In this document: in pieces, positions 17,005 through 26,450 of the stretch
Position numbering within the stretch: position 1 is the first letter of the stretch
How the letters are laid out: every line of letters begins with the position of its first letter
Source: an uncultured Collinsella sp.
Lineage (GTDB): Bacteria > Actinomycetota > Coriobacteriia > Coriobacteriales > Coriobacteriaceae
Direction of reading: 5' to 3'
NCBI GenBank assembly: GCA_900762355.1
Contig: CAAFGE010000003.1
Span: 1 to 62,422 of the forward strand
Length of the DNA: 62,422 nucleotides
Translations under genes and position numbers: made by a program
Notes under the pieces: generated by a model
Told to the model about the DNA's origin: nothing
The model's database searches: none
The model's input: the letters and a program-made list of their open reading frames with translations, nothing else

Positions 17005-17940
17005 ATGGAAAGCCGCAAGCCGTATCTCGCCACCCTGCCCGGACTCATCTTGGGCTGCCTCGTTTGCTGCGCGCTCTGGGGCTCCGCTTTCCCCTGCATC
17101 AAGATTGGCTACGGCCTCTTTGGTATTCCCGCGCACGACAGCGCCTCGCAGCTGCTCTTCGCGGGTCTGCGCTTCACCCTTGCCGGCGCCTTGGTTATCG
17201 TTGGGATGAGCGCGGCCCAACGCCGCCCCCTCATTCCGCGCGCTCGCGACATCAAGCCCATCTTTATCTTGTCGCTCTTCCAGACTATCGGGCAGTACTT
17301 CTTTTTCTATCTGGGTCTCTCGCGCGCCAGCGCCATGTCGAGCTCCATCATCGAGGCCAGCGCCAACTTCCTCGCAATCCTCTTTGCCGCCCTGGCATTT
17401 CACACCGAGAAGCTCAATACGGCCAAGGTGCTTGGCTGTGCGCTGGGCTTTGCCGGCGTCGCGCTCGTCAACCTCTCGGGCGCAGATGGCACCTTTGGCT
17501 TCAGGCTCGATGGCGAGGGCTTTATCCTAGCCTCCACCGTCGCGGGCGCCCTTTCGACCTGCCTGATCGGCATCTTCTCGCGCAAGCACGACGGCGTCTT
17601 GCTTGCCGGGTGGCAGTTCTTGGTCGGCGGCCTGGTCCTCACCGCCATCGGCTTTTTGATGGGCGGCGCGCTCTCCCCCACGGCGATTGTCCCCGCCATC
17701 ACGCTCATCATCTACATGGCGCTTATCTCCGCCGTCGCGTACTCGCTGTGGTCGCGCCTGCTTGCCGTCAACCCCGTCAGCCGCGTCTCGGTCTTTGGGT
17801 TTATGAACCCCGTCTTTGGTGTGGTGCTGAGCGCGCTGCTGCTCGGCGAGGGCGCTGGCACGAGCCCCGTTACCGTCATCGTTGCCCTGCTGTTGGTCTG
17901 CGGCGGCATCATCATCGTCAACAGGCCCAAAAAGGTCTAA
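17005..17940 (+). CDS. DMT/EamA-family membrane transporter
   Basis: 311 residues with ten predicted membrane helices in two EamA repeats (first GLILGCLVCCALWGSAFPCIK with the typical WGS/P motif; second from ~160, EGFILASTVAGALSTCLIG). The C-terminal half has the GEGAGTSPVTVIVALLLVCGG end typical of the family. EamA proteins export amino acids, purines or other metabolites; the substrate cannot be read from sequence. GGGAGAAG lies 7 bases before the ATG at 17005. Earlier in-frame starts would extend into purL and its terminator and are rejected. A weak CCCCT/AGGGG hairpin follows the stop. Confidence 0.85.
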   Translation: MESRKPYLATLPGLILGCLVCCALWGSAFPCIKIGYGLFGIPAHDSASQLLFAGLRFTLAGALVIVGMSAAQRRPLIPRARDIKPIFILSLFQTIGQYFFFYLGLSRASAMSSSIIEASANFLAILFAALAFHTEKLNTAKVLGCALGFAGVALVNLSGADGTFGFRLDGEGFILASTVAGALSTCLIGIFSRKHDGVLLAGWQFLVGGLVLTAIGFLMGGALSPTAIVPAITLIIYMALISAVAYSLWSRLLAVNPVSRVSVFGFMNPVFGVVLSALLLGEGAGTSPVTVIVALLLVCGGIIIVNRPKKV

Positions 17941-18040
17941 CGAACTACCCCTATTTAGCAGAGGGGGTTCACATGCTTTAGCTTAATGGAGTACATCGGA
18001 GAGCCGAGGGCCGCCACGCCCGCCAGCGTGCGCCCTTTTT

Positions 18041-19192
18041 CTAGCGTATCTGGGCGCCGGCTTTCTTCTTCTCGCGCTTTACGCGGTAGAGCTCCGCGTC
18101 GGCAGCACGAAGCAAGTCTTGCCAGGTATCGACGCCATCACCGACCCGTGCGTAGCCGATGGACATCCGCAACAGATACGGAACCTCGGCGCGCGCGAGC
18201 TCATCGTTGATTGTCGCGCACAGATGCATGATATCCTGTTCCGCCACTGCCTTTTGGAGCACCACGAACTCATCGCCACCATAACGTGCGATAAAGCCGC
18301 CAGACGCCGAGCAGACTTCTTTGAGCGCAGCGGATATGACCTGAAGAGCGTGGTCGCCCTCCACATGCCCATAGCGATCGTTAATCTGCTTAAAGCCGTC
18401 GGCGTCCATCATAAGCAGATATACATCTTCGGCCTGATCCACATTTGAGAAGAGCGACAGCATATAGGTCTCAAAACGGTTGCGATTGTTAAGTCCAGTC
18501 AACGGGTCGGTCGAGATGAGCTGCTCCTGGTAGATGATGTAGAGCAGCAACATGCTAATCATTATGCCGACACAAAGGCCGGGCACCGAGTATACGACCT
18601 GAAAGGTACCGCCCACCAGGGCCGGAATGGCGAAAAATGCCAAGGTTCGATAGATGGCCTTCGTCTGCAGGCTCTCGACCCTGCGAGATTGCACAAATGC
18701 ATGCAGGGACGTATGTATAACGTAACAGTAGCTGACGATGGGCTGGATCATATAGGCAAAGCCGCGACGATACACGCCCTGCGAATCGATATAGAACAGG
18801 GCGTGCGTCCAGTAACTGGCAAACGCCAGCACGACCACCAGAGCCGTAGGCAACGCTACAAGCACCACCCTATAGCGCGAGGTCAAAAGGCGAGAACCCT
18901 GCACCGTCTCGGAATAGATAAACCAAATGAGACACGCGATAGCAAAGAGCGAAAACGAAACCGCGTTGGAAATCCAGTTGGCAGCAATGCCCAACGTGCC
19001 GTCCACACCGTCCGAAAGCGTCCAGATCATATCGAATAATATGTACGCGGCAGAGGTGTAGCCAAGCATGCTAAACAATAGCTGCTGGGTGCTCGAGAAC
19101 AAGGAGCGACGACTTCGCACGGCAAGCCCGATAAGAACAATCATGCATAGCACGAATATCTCAATCTTGAGTGCCTTAACCACTAGCGCCAT
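18041..19192 (-). CDS. Membrane-bound diguanylate cyclase (GGDEF protein)
   Basis: About 383 residues. The N-terminal half has some six to eight hydrophobic helices (sensor of unknown ligand), the rest is a GGDEF domain: DPLTGLNNRNRFE, MMDADGFKQINDRYGHVEGD and active-site YGGDEF, all intact, so c-di-GMP synthesis is expected. The inhibitory RxxD site is absent just before GGDEF (SGGFIARYGGDEF), so product feedback is not expected. The start is uncertain: ATG at 19192 sits directly after GAAGGG, a GTG at 19183 has better spacing, and a TTG at 19225 is also open. It is the only c-di-GMP gene in the window. Confidence 0.85.
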   Translation of the reverse strand: MALVVKALKIEIFVLCMIVLIGLAVRSRRSLFSSTQQLLFSMLGYTSAAYILFDMIWTLSDGVDGTLGIAANWISNAVSFSLFAIACLIWFIYSETVQGSRLLTSRYRVVLVALPTALVVVLAFASYWTHALFYIDSQGVYRRGFAYMIQPIVSYCYVIHTSLHAFVQSRRVESLQTKAIYRTLAFFAIPALVGGTFQVVYSVPGLCVGIMISMLLLYIIYQEQLISTDPLTGLNNRNRFETYMLSLFSNVDQAEDVYLLMMDADGFKQINDRYGHVEGDHALQVISAALKEVCSASGGFIARYGGDEFVVLQKAVAEQDIMHLCATINDELARAEVPYLLRMSIGYARVGDGVDTWQDLLRAADAELYRVKREKKKAGAQIR

Positions 19193-19284
19193 CCCTTCAA
19201 TACCCAAGTGGTCAGAATCGCCCAATTCGAATCAGGGCAATAAACACCCCTTTACTCCACAGGGGTAAAGGGGATAATAGCAGA

Positions 19285-19324
19285 GCGCCCGAACATCACT
19301 GCAAAACAGTTTCTGTTCGGGCGC
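19285..19324 (-). terminator. Terminator after kdgT
   Basis: GCGCCCGAACA (19285-19295) and TGTTCGGGCGC (19314-19324) form a perfect 11-pair stem. On the minus strand it follows the kdgT stop by ~50 bases. Confidence 0.75.
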
Positions 19325-19373
19325 CCATACGGCGCGAATTGCACACGCCGGCATCATTGATGGGTATCGATTG

Positions 19374-20396
19374 CTACTCGCCATCGATGTCAGTCGCGAC
19401 GGCCTCCTCTATGGCCTCGACACCGACAGGCGACAGATCCTCCTTGCCTTGGCAGAACTTCTTGTCGACCCAGCCAGTCAGAATCGGAGCCATGATCGCC
19501 GTGATGATAACGGCGGTGGCGATCTGAGCGTACGCGATGGGCGCAAGCTCGGCGTAGCGCGGTGCGACCTCGGCGAGGGCAACCGGTGTGGTCATAGCCG
19601 TGCCGGCAATGGTGGAGCAAGCCACAGCGGCCTTGCCATTGCCGCCGCACAGACGCTCGAACGCAAAGGTGATGGGACCGACGACAAACAGCGTGACAAG
19701 GCCCAGCAAGATGCCGGAAATACCGCCGGTGATAAAGCTCGACAGGCTCATGGACGCACCGAGCTGAAATCCGATGACGGCAATCGCGGGATTGGCACCG
19801 GGAACCAGCAGGTTCTTGATAAACGGGAACAGGTTGCCCAGAACCATGCCAATAACGAGTGGCAAGATGGAGCCGATAATGGTGCCAATGGGAATGTTGG
19901 CGAGGCCGGAAACACCGAGGATGATCATCGTGACGGCGGGGCCAGCCGTAAAGAACAGGATACCGACGGCGCCCTGCTCAGACTCATCACCGAACTCGCC
20001 CATGATGCCCGTATAGAGCGCCATGTTGCAAAACGTGATGCCGCCGATGATAGACACGGAGCTCAGACCCAGGAAGTTGTCGTTAAAGAAATATGCCACG
20101 CCCAGGCCGAGAGCCGCTGCGACGACCAGCTTGGGGATCAGCACGACGATACCGGTCTTGATGGCACCCGGCGTGGACTTAAAGCTGATGCCGGCGCCCA
20201 CAAACAGCAGGATCGCGGCGACGATGGCATTGGAGCCACCGCGGCAGGCAGCCGTAAAGAAGCCGCCGATCTCAAAAACCTGCGGGCAGAAGGTGTTGAG
20301 CAAAAGACCGACGATCATCGGATAGATCATGATGTCGCCCGGGATGCGCGGGACCTTGAATTTCTTTTGCTCGTTGGCGGTCGCTTCCTGTGCCAT
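19374..20396 (-). CDS. kdgT: 2-keto-3-deoxygluconate permease
   Basis: 340 residues from the ATG at 20396 (GGGGG 4 bases upstream). It has about ten hydrophobic segments and the KdgT pattern: FKVPRIPGDIMIYPMIVGLL at the N-terminus, ILLFVGAGISFKSTPGAIK, NMALYTGIMGEFGD, and the C-terminal TPVALAEVAPRY. The family carries 2-keto-3-deoxygluconate with protons, a product of pectin, alginate or glucuronate breakdown. The cytoplasmic kinase and aldolase (KdgK/KdgA) are not in this window, so the pathway link is by family only. It has its own terminator. Confidence 0.88.
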   Translation of the reverse strand: MAQEATANEQKKFKVPRIPGDIMIYPMIVGLLLNTFCPQVFEIGGFFTAACRGGSNAIVAAILLFVGAGISFKSTPGAIKTGIVVLIPKLVVAAALGLGVAYFFNDNFLGLSSVSIIGGITFCNMALYTGIMGEFGDESEQGAVGILFFTAGPAVTMIILGVSGLANIPIGTIIGSILPLVIGMVLGNLFPFIKNLLVPGANPAIAVIGFQLGASMSLSSFITGGISGILLGLVTLFVVGPITFAFERLCGGNGKAAVACSTIAGTAMTTPVALAEVAPRYAELAPIAYAQIATAVIITAIMAPILTGWVDKKFCQGKEDLSPVGVEAIEEAVATDIDGE

Positions 20397-20538
20397 GAAA
20401 CCCCCATTTCCGCTGACGGGGTACAAAAGCCCACGTCACGCTTTGCTACAGTAAAGTTTGACCATGGTACCAGAAGAAATAGACCAGCTCGGTGAGAAAT
20501 TCGATTCGTTGGACAGGGGCGCTAAACGTGCCCCGCTC

Positions 20539-20862
20539 TTATATGAGGCTCAAAACGATATAGAACACGATGCCCGAAACACAGCACCACAGCATCGATT
20601 TTGTCTTGACCGCCACGGCCACGACGCCGGCAGCCGCAATCCAGGGAACCAAGGCAGGCCAGGGTCCCGCGTCGAACGCGCCGGGGCTCACCAAGTCGTT
20701 GGCGACCAGCGCGGCAAAGGCAGCGGGCGGGATATAACCCAGGGCCTCGGTAATGCGGGGCGACAGCGTTCTCCCGCGCAAGGCAAACGCCGGCGCGATG
20801 CGAAAGAACGCGATAGCAGCCCACGACGACAGCCACAGAACCAAGAACTCGTTAACGGGCAT
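20539..20862 (-). CDS. azlD: Branched-chain amino acid exporter small subunit AzlD
   Basis: 107 residues with three to four hydrophobic segments, the AzlD/LivM-H family pattern (FLVLWLSSWAAIAFFRIAPA; ITEALGYIPPAAFAALVANDL; KTKSMLWCCVSGIVFYIVLS). It works with AzlC as a two-part exporter of branched-chain amino acids or analogues. The start overlaps the end of azlC by 11 bases, so they are coupled. Together with the liv importer at 2.4-8.7 kb, the window holds both uptake and efflux for this class of amino acid. Confidence 0.88.
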   Translation of the reverse strand: MPVNEFLVLWLSSWAAIAFFRIAPAFALRGRTLSPRITEALGYIPPAAFAALVANDLVSPGAFDAGPWPALVPWIAAAGVVAVAVKTKSMLWCCVSGIVFYIVLSLI

Positions 20863-21544
20863 CGCGGGCACCTCTTCCGTCAAATACAGCATCGCACGCC
20901 AACGCAATGGCAATGCCGGCCACGACGCTTGCCGGCACGGCAATATTCGTGAGGCCCAAGAACTTGCATACGGCGACGGACACCGCGCCCGAAACCGCCG
21001 CGACAACGTTGCCGCGCGACAGCCGCTGCGAAAAGAGCAGGCAGATAAAGAGCGAGGTGCAGACAAAGGCTGCAATGGCGGTGGGAACATCGACAACGGC
21101 GCCGACGATGGCGCCCATCGTACACGAAACGCCCCATGTTGCGATAAGGATCACGTTGAGCACGAAGGATTCGCGCGGGCCCCAATCCTCCCCTTCAACC
21201 AACTTGGCAAGCGAGATGCCATATGCCTCCTCGGTAAGTGTCGCGGCAACAGCCAGCGTCTGACGCTTCGAGGCACCCGTCAGATGCGGCGCGATCGATG
21301 CCGAGTAAAGCGCAAAGCGCGAGGAGATGGCAGCAACGCTCGCGACGATCGATGCTGCAGGCACGCCCGCCAGCCAAAGATTGCAGATCATAAACTGGCC
21401 GCTGCCCGTCACAAACGTGCTGCTCAGAGCAAAGACCATCCAGGGCTCCATTCCCGTCTGCCCCATGATCATTCCGCACGGCGCGCCTATTGCAATATAG
21501 GTAAGCATCACTGGCCAGACGATTTTAAAGATCCTAAGGACCAT
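20852..21544 (-). CDS. azlC: Branched-chain amino acid exporter large subunit AzlC
   Basis: 230 residues from the ATG at 21544 (GGGAG 4 bases upstream); a longer frame would begin with a poorly placed TTG at 21613. The AzlC pattern is clear: PVMLTYIAIGAPCGMIMGQTG, STFVTGSGQFM, ASVAAISSRFALYSASIAPHL and TLTEEAYGI. About seven hydrophobic segments. In E. coli the related YgaZH pair exports valine; AzlCD in Bacillus confers 4-azaleucine resistance. The upstream HD gene is divergent, with ~125 bases between them. Confidence 0.9.
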   Translation of the reverse strand: MVLRIFKIVWPVMLTYIAIGAPCGMIMGQTGMEPWMVFALSSTFVTGSGQFMICNLWLAGVPAASIVASVAAISSRFALYSASIAPHLTGASKRQTLAVAATLTEEAYGISLAKLVEGEDWGPRESFVLNVILIATWGVSCTMGAIVGAVVDVPTAIAAFVCTSLFICLLFSQRLSRGNVVAAVSGAVSVAVCKFLGLTNIAVPASVVAGIAIALACDAVFDGRGARDAR

Positions 21545-21670
21545 GCCACTCCCATTCTGGTAAGTCGTCTGCAGCGCGCCTTGCAACGCAGCAGAAATAT
21601 CAACCGGTGGCAATAAAGTTCACCTACAATTGCCACCGGATCGAAAGACACAACTTTTTAGGAAGTCATT

Positions 21671-22483
21671 ATGACAGCTATCGATCGAGACCGGGCGCGC
21701 GCGGCCTTCAAAAGCTACACCGATGCCTACGACGCCACCAACCCACGCATCGCGCTCAAAATCGAGCATACGTACCACGTGGCCGAGGCATGCGATGCCG
21801 TAGCGCGCGAGCAGGGCTGGTCGTCAGAAGATATTGACCTGGCATGGCTTTGCGGCCTGCTACACGATATGGGCCGCTTTGAGCAGTTGCGGCGCTGGGA
21901 CACCTTTAAGGACGCCGAGAGCATGAGCCATGCAGCGCTGGGCATCGAGGTCCTCTTTGGCGAGAATCCCGCCGATGCACCCGCCGTAACGAGCATCCGC
22001 GACTTTATCGATGACCCGGCAGAGGACGAACTGATCCGCGCGAGCATCGCCCACCACAGTGATTTTCGCCTGCCCACGGAACTCGACACCCGTACACGGA
22101 GCTTCTGCGAGATCGTGCGCGATGGCGACAAGATCGACATTATGCGCACCATCGCCGACAGCACCGTCGACACCATCCTCAAGGTGGATGAGGACACGTT
22201 TCTCGCCAGCCACTTCTCGACACCGGCGCTTACCGCCTTTGACGAGCACCGCTGCGTCGCACGCGATGAGCGCGATGAGCCCGCAGACTACCTGGTGGGA
22301 CTCATCTGCTTTATGTTTGAGCTCGTCTATCCAGCGAGCCGCGCGCTGGCGCGCAAACAGGGCGATATCCACCGCCTGCTCGACGCGCCCTTTGGCATTA
22401 CGCGGCCCTTTACCGACCCCGCCACGCAGGCAACCTGGAGCCGCCTAAAGGACGAGATGCGCGACTGGCTGACGCGCGCTTAG
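21671..22483 (+). CDS. HD-domain phosphohydrolase
   Basis: 270 residues. The metal-binding HD motif is seen as HTYHVAEACDAV and LCGLLHDMGRFEQ, then further histidines in MSHAALGIEVLF and ASIAHHSDF and a late D in VRDGDKIDIMR, the layout of a PDEase-type HD hydrolase acting on phosphorylated small molecules or nucleotides. The substrate is unknown. AGGAAG lies 7 bases before the ATG. The 3' end overlaps the convergent etfA gene by four bases, with no terminator between them. Confidence 0.82.
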   Translation: MTAIDRDRARAAFKSYTDAYDATNPRIALKIEHTYHVAEACDAVAREQGWSSEDIDLAWLCGLLHDMGRFEQLRRWDTFKDAESMSHAALGIEVLFGENPADAPAVTSIRDFIDDPAEDELIRASIAHHSDFRLPTELDTRTRSFCEIVRDGDKIDIMRTIADSTVDTILKVDEDTFLASHFSTPALTAFDEHRCVARDERDEPADYLVGLICFMFELVYPASRALARKQGDIHRLLDAPFGITRPFTDPATQATWSRLKDEMRDWLTRA

Positions 22484-23685
22484 CGCTCAAGCTGAGCCAG
22501 CAGCTCCTCAACGATCTCAACGGCATCGCCGACGACCTTGTACTGGGCGGCACCGAAGATGGGGGCATCCGGGTCCTCATTGATGGCGACAATGCACTCC
22601 GCCCCACCGATGCCGGCGAGATGCTGGATAGCGCCCGAGACACCGATGCTCACGAGGAGCTTGGGCGAGACCGATACACCCGTCTGGCCAATTTGGTGGC
22701 GATACTCCAGCCAGCCGGCCTCCACCACGGGGCGCGTGCAGCCAAGCTCGGCACCCAGAGCCTCGGCAAGCTTTCGCATCAGCGGTAGGTTTTTCTTGGA
22801 GCCGATGCCGCGGCCCACCACGACTAGACGCTCGGCATCGGCAATTGAGGCCTGCTGTCCCCACTCCTCGGCGGGAATCGAGATCTCGACACGGGCCTTA
22901 ACGTCATCCGCTAGCACTACCTGGGCAATCGTGCCGGAGCGGCTATAGTCAAACTCGGGCGCCTTAAAGATGCCGGGGCGCACCGTTGCCATCTGAGGAC
23001 GGTGGTTGGGGCAGATAATGGTGGCCATCAGGTTGCCGCCAAACGCCGGGCGCGTCTGCTGCAGCAGACCCGTCTCCGTATCCATCGAAAGCACCGTGCA
23101 ATCGGCCGTAAGGCCCGTCTGCAAGCGCACGGCCACACCGGGCGCCAGCTCGCGACCAAAGGCGGTCGCGCCGTACAGAATGGCCTCGGGCTTGCGCTCG
23201 GCTACCAAATCGCAGATCAAGCGGGCGTAGACCTCCGCGTCGTTCTGACGCAGGCGCTCGTCACGACAGACCAGAACTTCGTCCGCACCGGCGCAAATCA
23301 GATGCTCCAGGTCCCCGAGTGAGCCCTCGGGGCTCATGCCGACCAGTGCCACCAGACGGCAGCCGCGGGCATCGGCAAGCTCGCGCCCCTTGCCCATGAG
23401 CTCGAAGGCCACGGATGCAACGGCATCGTGCTCGTCAGTCTGCACGAAGATCCAGATGTCTCGATATGCGTCAAGGTCTGCCGCGCCGGCGGCCTCGTCG
23501 CGCTCAATCGAGATGGCGTTGACGGGGCAGGCGTCGACGCACCCACCGCACAGGATACAACCGTCGGTTACGCGGGCACAGCGATTGGGGCGCTCACCCT
23601 CCACCACAATGCCGCCCGAGGCGCAGGCGCGAACGCAGCGACCGCAGCCGATACAGGCTTCGCTATCGATAATCAGCCCGCTCAT
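22480..23685 (-). CDS. Electron transfer flavoprotein alpha subunit with N-terminal ferredoxin domain
   Basis: 401 residues. The first ~60 form a two-cluster ferredoxin (CIGCGRCVRAC and CILCGGCVDACP), rather than a plain EtfA start. From ~70 to the end is EtfA: the FAD-binding signature SGAIQHLAGIGGAECIVAINEDPDAPIFGAA lies near 345-375. This composition is like LctC of Acetobacterium woodii, where a ferredoxin-bearing EtfA joins EtfB and a lactate dehydrogenase to oxidise lactate with NAD+ while consuming reduced ferredoxin. It abuts etfB upstream, completing a dehydrogenase-etfB-etfA operon. Symbol lctC would fit but is not proven. Confidence 0.88.
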   Translation of the reverse strand: MSGLIIDSEACIGCGRCVRACASGGIVVEGERPNRCARVTDGCILCGGCVDACPVNAISIERDEAAGAADLDAYRDIWIFVQTDEHDAVASVAFELMGKGRELADARGCRLVALVGMSPEGSLGDLEHLICAGADEVLVCRDERLRQNDAEVYARLICDLVAERKPEAILYGATAFGRELAPGVAVRLQTGLTADCTVLSMDTETGLLQQTRPAFGGNLMATIICPNHRPQMATVRPGIFKAPEFDYSRSGTIAQVVLADDVKARVEISIPAEEWGQQASIADAERLVVVGRGIGSKKNLPLMRKLAEALGAELGCTRPVVEAGWLEYRHQIGQTGVSVSPKLLVSIGVSGAIQHLAGIGGAECIVAINEDPDAPIFGAAQYKVVGDAVEIVEELLAQLER

Positions 23686-24501
23686 CTATGCCATCCCCTC
23701 GATAATCTTGGCAAGTTTTACCGCCTGCTCGGACGCCGTTCCCTCGACGGCCTCGCACGTTTGGTCACGGTCGGGCACAAACGAGCGCACGACCTGCGTC
23801 GGTGATCCGGCAAGGCCGCAACGCGAGGGGTCGGCGTTTACGTCGGCAGCGCTGGCCACGCGCACGTCTGCATCCTCGGCCGCGCGAATACCGGCAATAC
23901 TCGGCATGCGCAGCTGGCCAATCTCCTTGGCAGTCGTCATCGCACACGGCATCTCCAGGTACACCGTCTCCTCGCCGGCATCGCAGCCGTGAACGAGCGC
24001 CAGCGAGCCACACGTCGTAAATCCCGCGCTCTGCACACAGCTCACGTCGGTCACGCAGGGGACCCCAAAGGCGCCGGCCAGCTCGGGGCCGATCTGGGCC
24101 GTATCGCCGTCCACTGCCATCTTGCCGCAGATGAGCAGGTCAAAGTCCTCATCGAGTGCCTCGATGCCGCATTTGAGGGCATAGGTGGTGGCTAGGGTAT
24201 CGGCGCCCGCAAAGGCGCAATCGGTCAGCAGCAGCGCGTCGTCGGCACCGCGGGCGATGCAGTCGCGCAGCAGCGATTCGGTCGCGGGGATGCCCATCGA
24301 CACCACCGTCACACGCACGTCCATGCCAAAGCCGATAAAGTCGTCCTTCAGCGCTAGCGCACATTCGAGGGCACTTGCATCGAAGGGATTAATGACCGCC
24401 TGCTTGCCATCACGCACGATAGTATTGGTCTTGGGGTCCATCTTGACCTCGGTGCTTCCGGGCACCGCTTTGACGCACACCACCATATGGAAATCACTCA
24501 T
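23686..24501 (-). CDS. Electron transfer flavoprotein beta subunit
   Basis: 271 residues from the ATG at 24501 (AAGGGGG 9 bases upstream; an in-frame GTG at 24507 lies too close to that site). EtfB pattern: VVCVKAVPGSTEVKMDPKTN, NPFDASALE, and the nucleotide-binding stretch MGIPATESLLRDCIARGADDALLL and AGADTLATTYAL. In bifurcating Etf complexes this subunit carries the FAD and NAD+ site that splits or merges electron pairs. It starts two bases after the dehydrogenase stop and abuts etfA. Confidence 0.9.
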   Translation of the reverse strand: MSDFHMVVCVKAVPGSTEVKMDPKTNTIVRDGKQAVINPFDASALECALALKDDFIGFGMDVRVTVVSMGIPATESLLRDCIARGADDALLLTDCAFAGADTLATTYALKCGIEALDEDFDLLICGKMAVDGDTAQIGPELAGAFGVPCVTDVSCVQSAGFTTCGSLALVHGCDAGEETVYLEMPCAMTTAKEIGQLRMPSIAGIRAAEDADVRVASAADVNADPSRCGLAGSPTQVVRSFVPDRDQTCEAVEGTASEQAVKLAKIIEGMA

Positions 24502-24503
24502 CT

Positions 24504-26105
24504 TCACGCGCCCCCTTTCTGGACGAGTTCATCCAAGAGCTTCTCCGTAAACAGGTTGCCGCGACCCAGCTGGCCGGCAGGATCGAGCTGGAGTTTGAGG
24601 CGCGCCGACTCGACCATGGCCTCGTGGCCGTACATCGTCTCCAAGAAGCCCGCCTTGATCTTGCCGACGCCGTGTTCTGCGGAGACGGCGCCGCCCATGG
24701 CCGTGACCTCGGAAGCCCACTGGGCAAAGAGTTCTCCGCCGCGGCGATAATCCTGCGCATCGCGCGGCAGGATGTTCACATGCAGATGGTTGTTACCGAT
24801 GTGCCCCCAGGCGGCAGATTCAAGCCCACTTTCGGCCAACGTGCGGCGATAAAGGGCGATGACATCGGCCAGGCGCGCGTTGGGCACCGACATATCCGAC
24901 CCCAGCTTGGTAATGGTGGGGTCGGTGCGGCGACGCTCGTCGATGAGCATGTTGACGCTCTCGGGCACCGCATGGCGGAAGAATCGCTGACACTCGCGAT
25001 CGACCTCGGTGCGCGCGACCCATGTCGCATCGTCGCTGCCGCCCGCAAACTCGAGCACCCATCCCAGGTGGTACAGTTCCTCGGTCGCCTGGACCTCGTC
25101 ATCGCAATCGAGCTCCACGTAGACACATACCTTGGCCTCTTTGTCGAGCGCCGGCAGCGAGGCAAACGCCGTCGACTGCTCGCGCTGGCGACGTAGAATA
25201 TCCAGGGCGCCAGCATCGAAGTACTCGATGGCAGCCGCATGGGACAGGACAGGGCGCACGGAATCGGTAAAGGACACCGCCTTGTCCTCGCTATCGAAAA
25301 AGCAACTCACACCCCATACGACCGAAGGTGCCGCCTGCAGGGCGATCTCGAGCTCGGTGACAACGCCGAGCGTGCCGCACGCGCCGATAAAGAGGTCGAT
25401 GGCGTCCATATCGTCCGCAACGAAATAGCCTGAGGCATTTTTGGTCTTGGGCATGGTGTAGGCGGGAAGATCAAGCTCGAGTGCACGGCCTTCCGTTGTC
25501 ACGAGCGAAAGGCGACGACCCTGCGCAAAAACCTCGCCACGCTGAAGCTCGACCAGGTCGCCATCGGTCAGCGCGACGTGAAGACCTGTGATGTGGGGGC
25601 GCATGGGGCCGTAAGCGTAGCTACGGGCGCCAGAGGCGTTGCATGCCGCCATGCCGCCCAGGCAGGCAGATGCCTCGGTGGGATCGGTAGGAAAGAATTG
25701 CTCGGGGGCTTCCTGGAATTCCTCGTAAGCCTTAAGCGATGTCTGGTCCCAGCCTGCGGTCGGAAGCACCTTCTTGCCCAGTTGCTTGCGCAACTCGGAC
25801 AGCACGACACCGGGCTCAACACGCAAGAGAAAGTGGCCCTCGTCATCGCGGCGAAGGCCTAGGTAGCGATTCATACGGGAGGTGTTGAGGATGTGGCCGC
25901 CATGGGGCACGGCGCCGGCGGCAAGACCGGTCCGGGCGCCCTGAACCGTTACCGAGACGCGCTCGGCATGGAGCTGCCGCAAGATGGCGCGAACCTCGTC
26001 TTCCGATGTTGGAAACGAAATGCTCGAGGCCTCGCCCGACGAGCGAGACTCGTCGCGACCGTATTCCTCGAACTCATCAGTGAAGGGTTTGATAGTTGCA
26101 GACAT
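24504..26105 (-). CDS. FAD-linked D-lactate dehydrogenase/glycolate oxidase (GlcD/LctD-like)
   Basis: 533 residues, somewhat longer than typical GlcD proteins. The FAD_binding_4 domain has SVTVQGARTGLAAGAVPHGG (~50-70) and LGGMAACNASGARSYAYG; the C-terminal oxidase domain has HIGNNHLHVNILP and SAEHGVGKIKAGFL with the substrate and metal histidines. Hydroxyacids such as D-lactate or glycolate are the likely substrates. As first gene of the operon with EtfB and ferredoxin-EtfA it is best read as the dehydrogenase of an electron-confurcating complex that lets the cell use lactate despite the unfavourable potential for NAD+. The operon lacks a lactate permease and racemase here. Confidence 0.85.
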   Translation of the reverse strand: MSATIKPFTDEFEEYGRDESRSSGEASSISFPTSEDEVRAILRQLHAERVSVTVQGARTGLAAGAVPHGGHILNTSRMNRYLGLRRDDEGHFLLRVEPGVVLSELRKQLGKKVLPTAGWDQTSLKAYEEFQEAPEQFFPTDPTEASACLGGMAACNASGARSYAYGPMRPHITGLHVALTDGDLVELQRGEVFAQGRRLSLVTTEGRALELDLPAYTMPKTKNASGYFVADDMDAIDLFIGACGTLGVVTELEIALQAAPSVVWGVSCFFDSEDKAVSFTDSVRPVLSHAAAIEYFDAGALDILRRQREQSTAFASLPALDKEAKVCVYVELDCDDEVQATEELYHLGWVLEFAGGSDDATWVARTEVDRECQRFFRHAVPESVNMLIDERRRTDPTITKLGSDMSVPNARLADVIALYRRTLAESGLESAAWGHIGNNHLHVNILPRDAQDYRRGGELFAQWASEVTAMGGAVSAEHGVGKIKAGFLETMYGHEAMVESARLKLQLDPAGQLGRGNLFTEKLLDELVQKGGA

Positions 26106-26450
26106 GCAGAACTCCCCTTTAGCTAACTACAGTGTTTGCAGGGAGATGTTACCGCATCGTTTCGTTGACGTGTTCGAGACCGTCTCCATAATTGAGGATT
26201 TTTACGTTCGTGCAATTCGGCGAGCGGCCGCTACATCTCGGCAGGCGATGTTTTTGACACATATCGCTTTGCCGCCAACGATCGCGAAATTGGCGCTCAA
26301 AAAATGTTGAAGTATTTTTTACCACCTACTACCTGCGACGATGCGAATCCGTCAAGCATTTGGTCAGCTTTTGGTCAAGTAGTGGCTGATACGGTCGGCA
26401 TCGACAGCCAAACCGATAGAAGTTTTGGCCCCAGAAGCAGGGAGGTTCCT
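26106..26450. promoter_or_regulatory. Intergenic region between the lactate operon and the surface-protein operon
   Basis: 345 bases without a supported gene, AT-richer than its surroundings, with divergent transcription on both sides. A short direct repeat TTTGGTCA occurs twice (around 26360-26380). No promoter good enough to assign was found, nor a terminator or hairpin. Confidence 0.4.

Noticed and set aside
17986..18210. Short plus-strand frame after the DMT transporter
   Set aside because: Overlaps the C-terminus of the GGDEF gene on the other strand, lacks a ribosome site and has no recognisable content.
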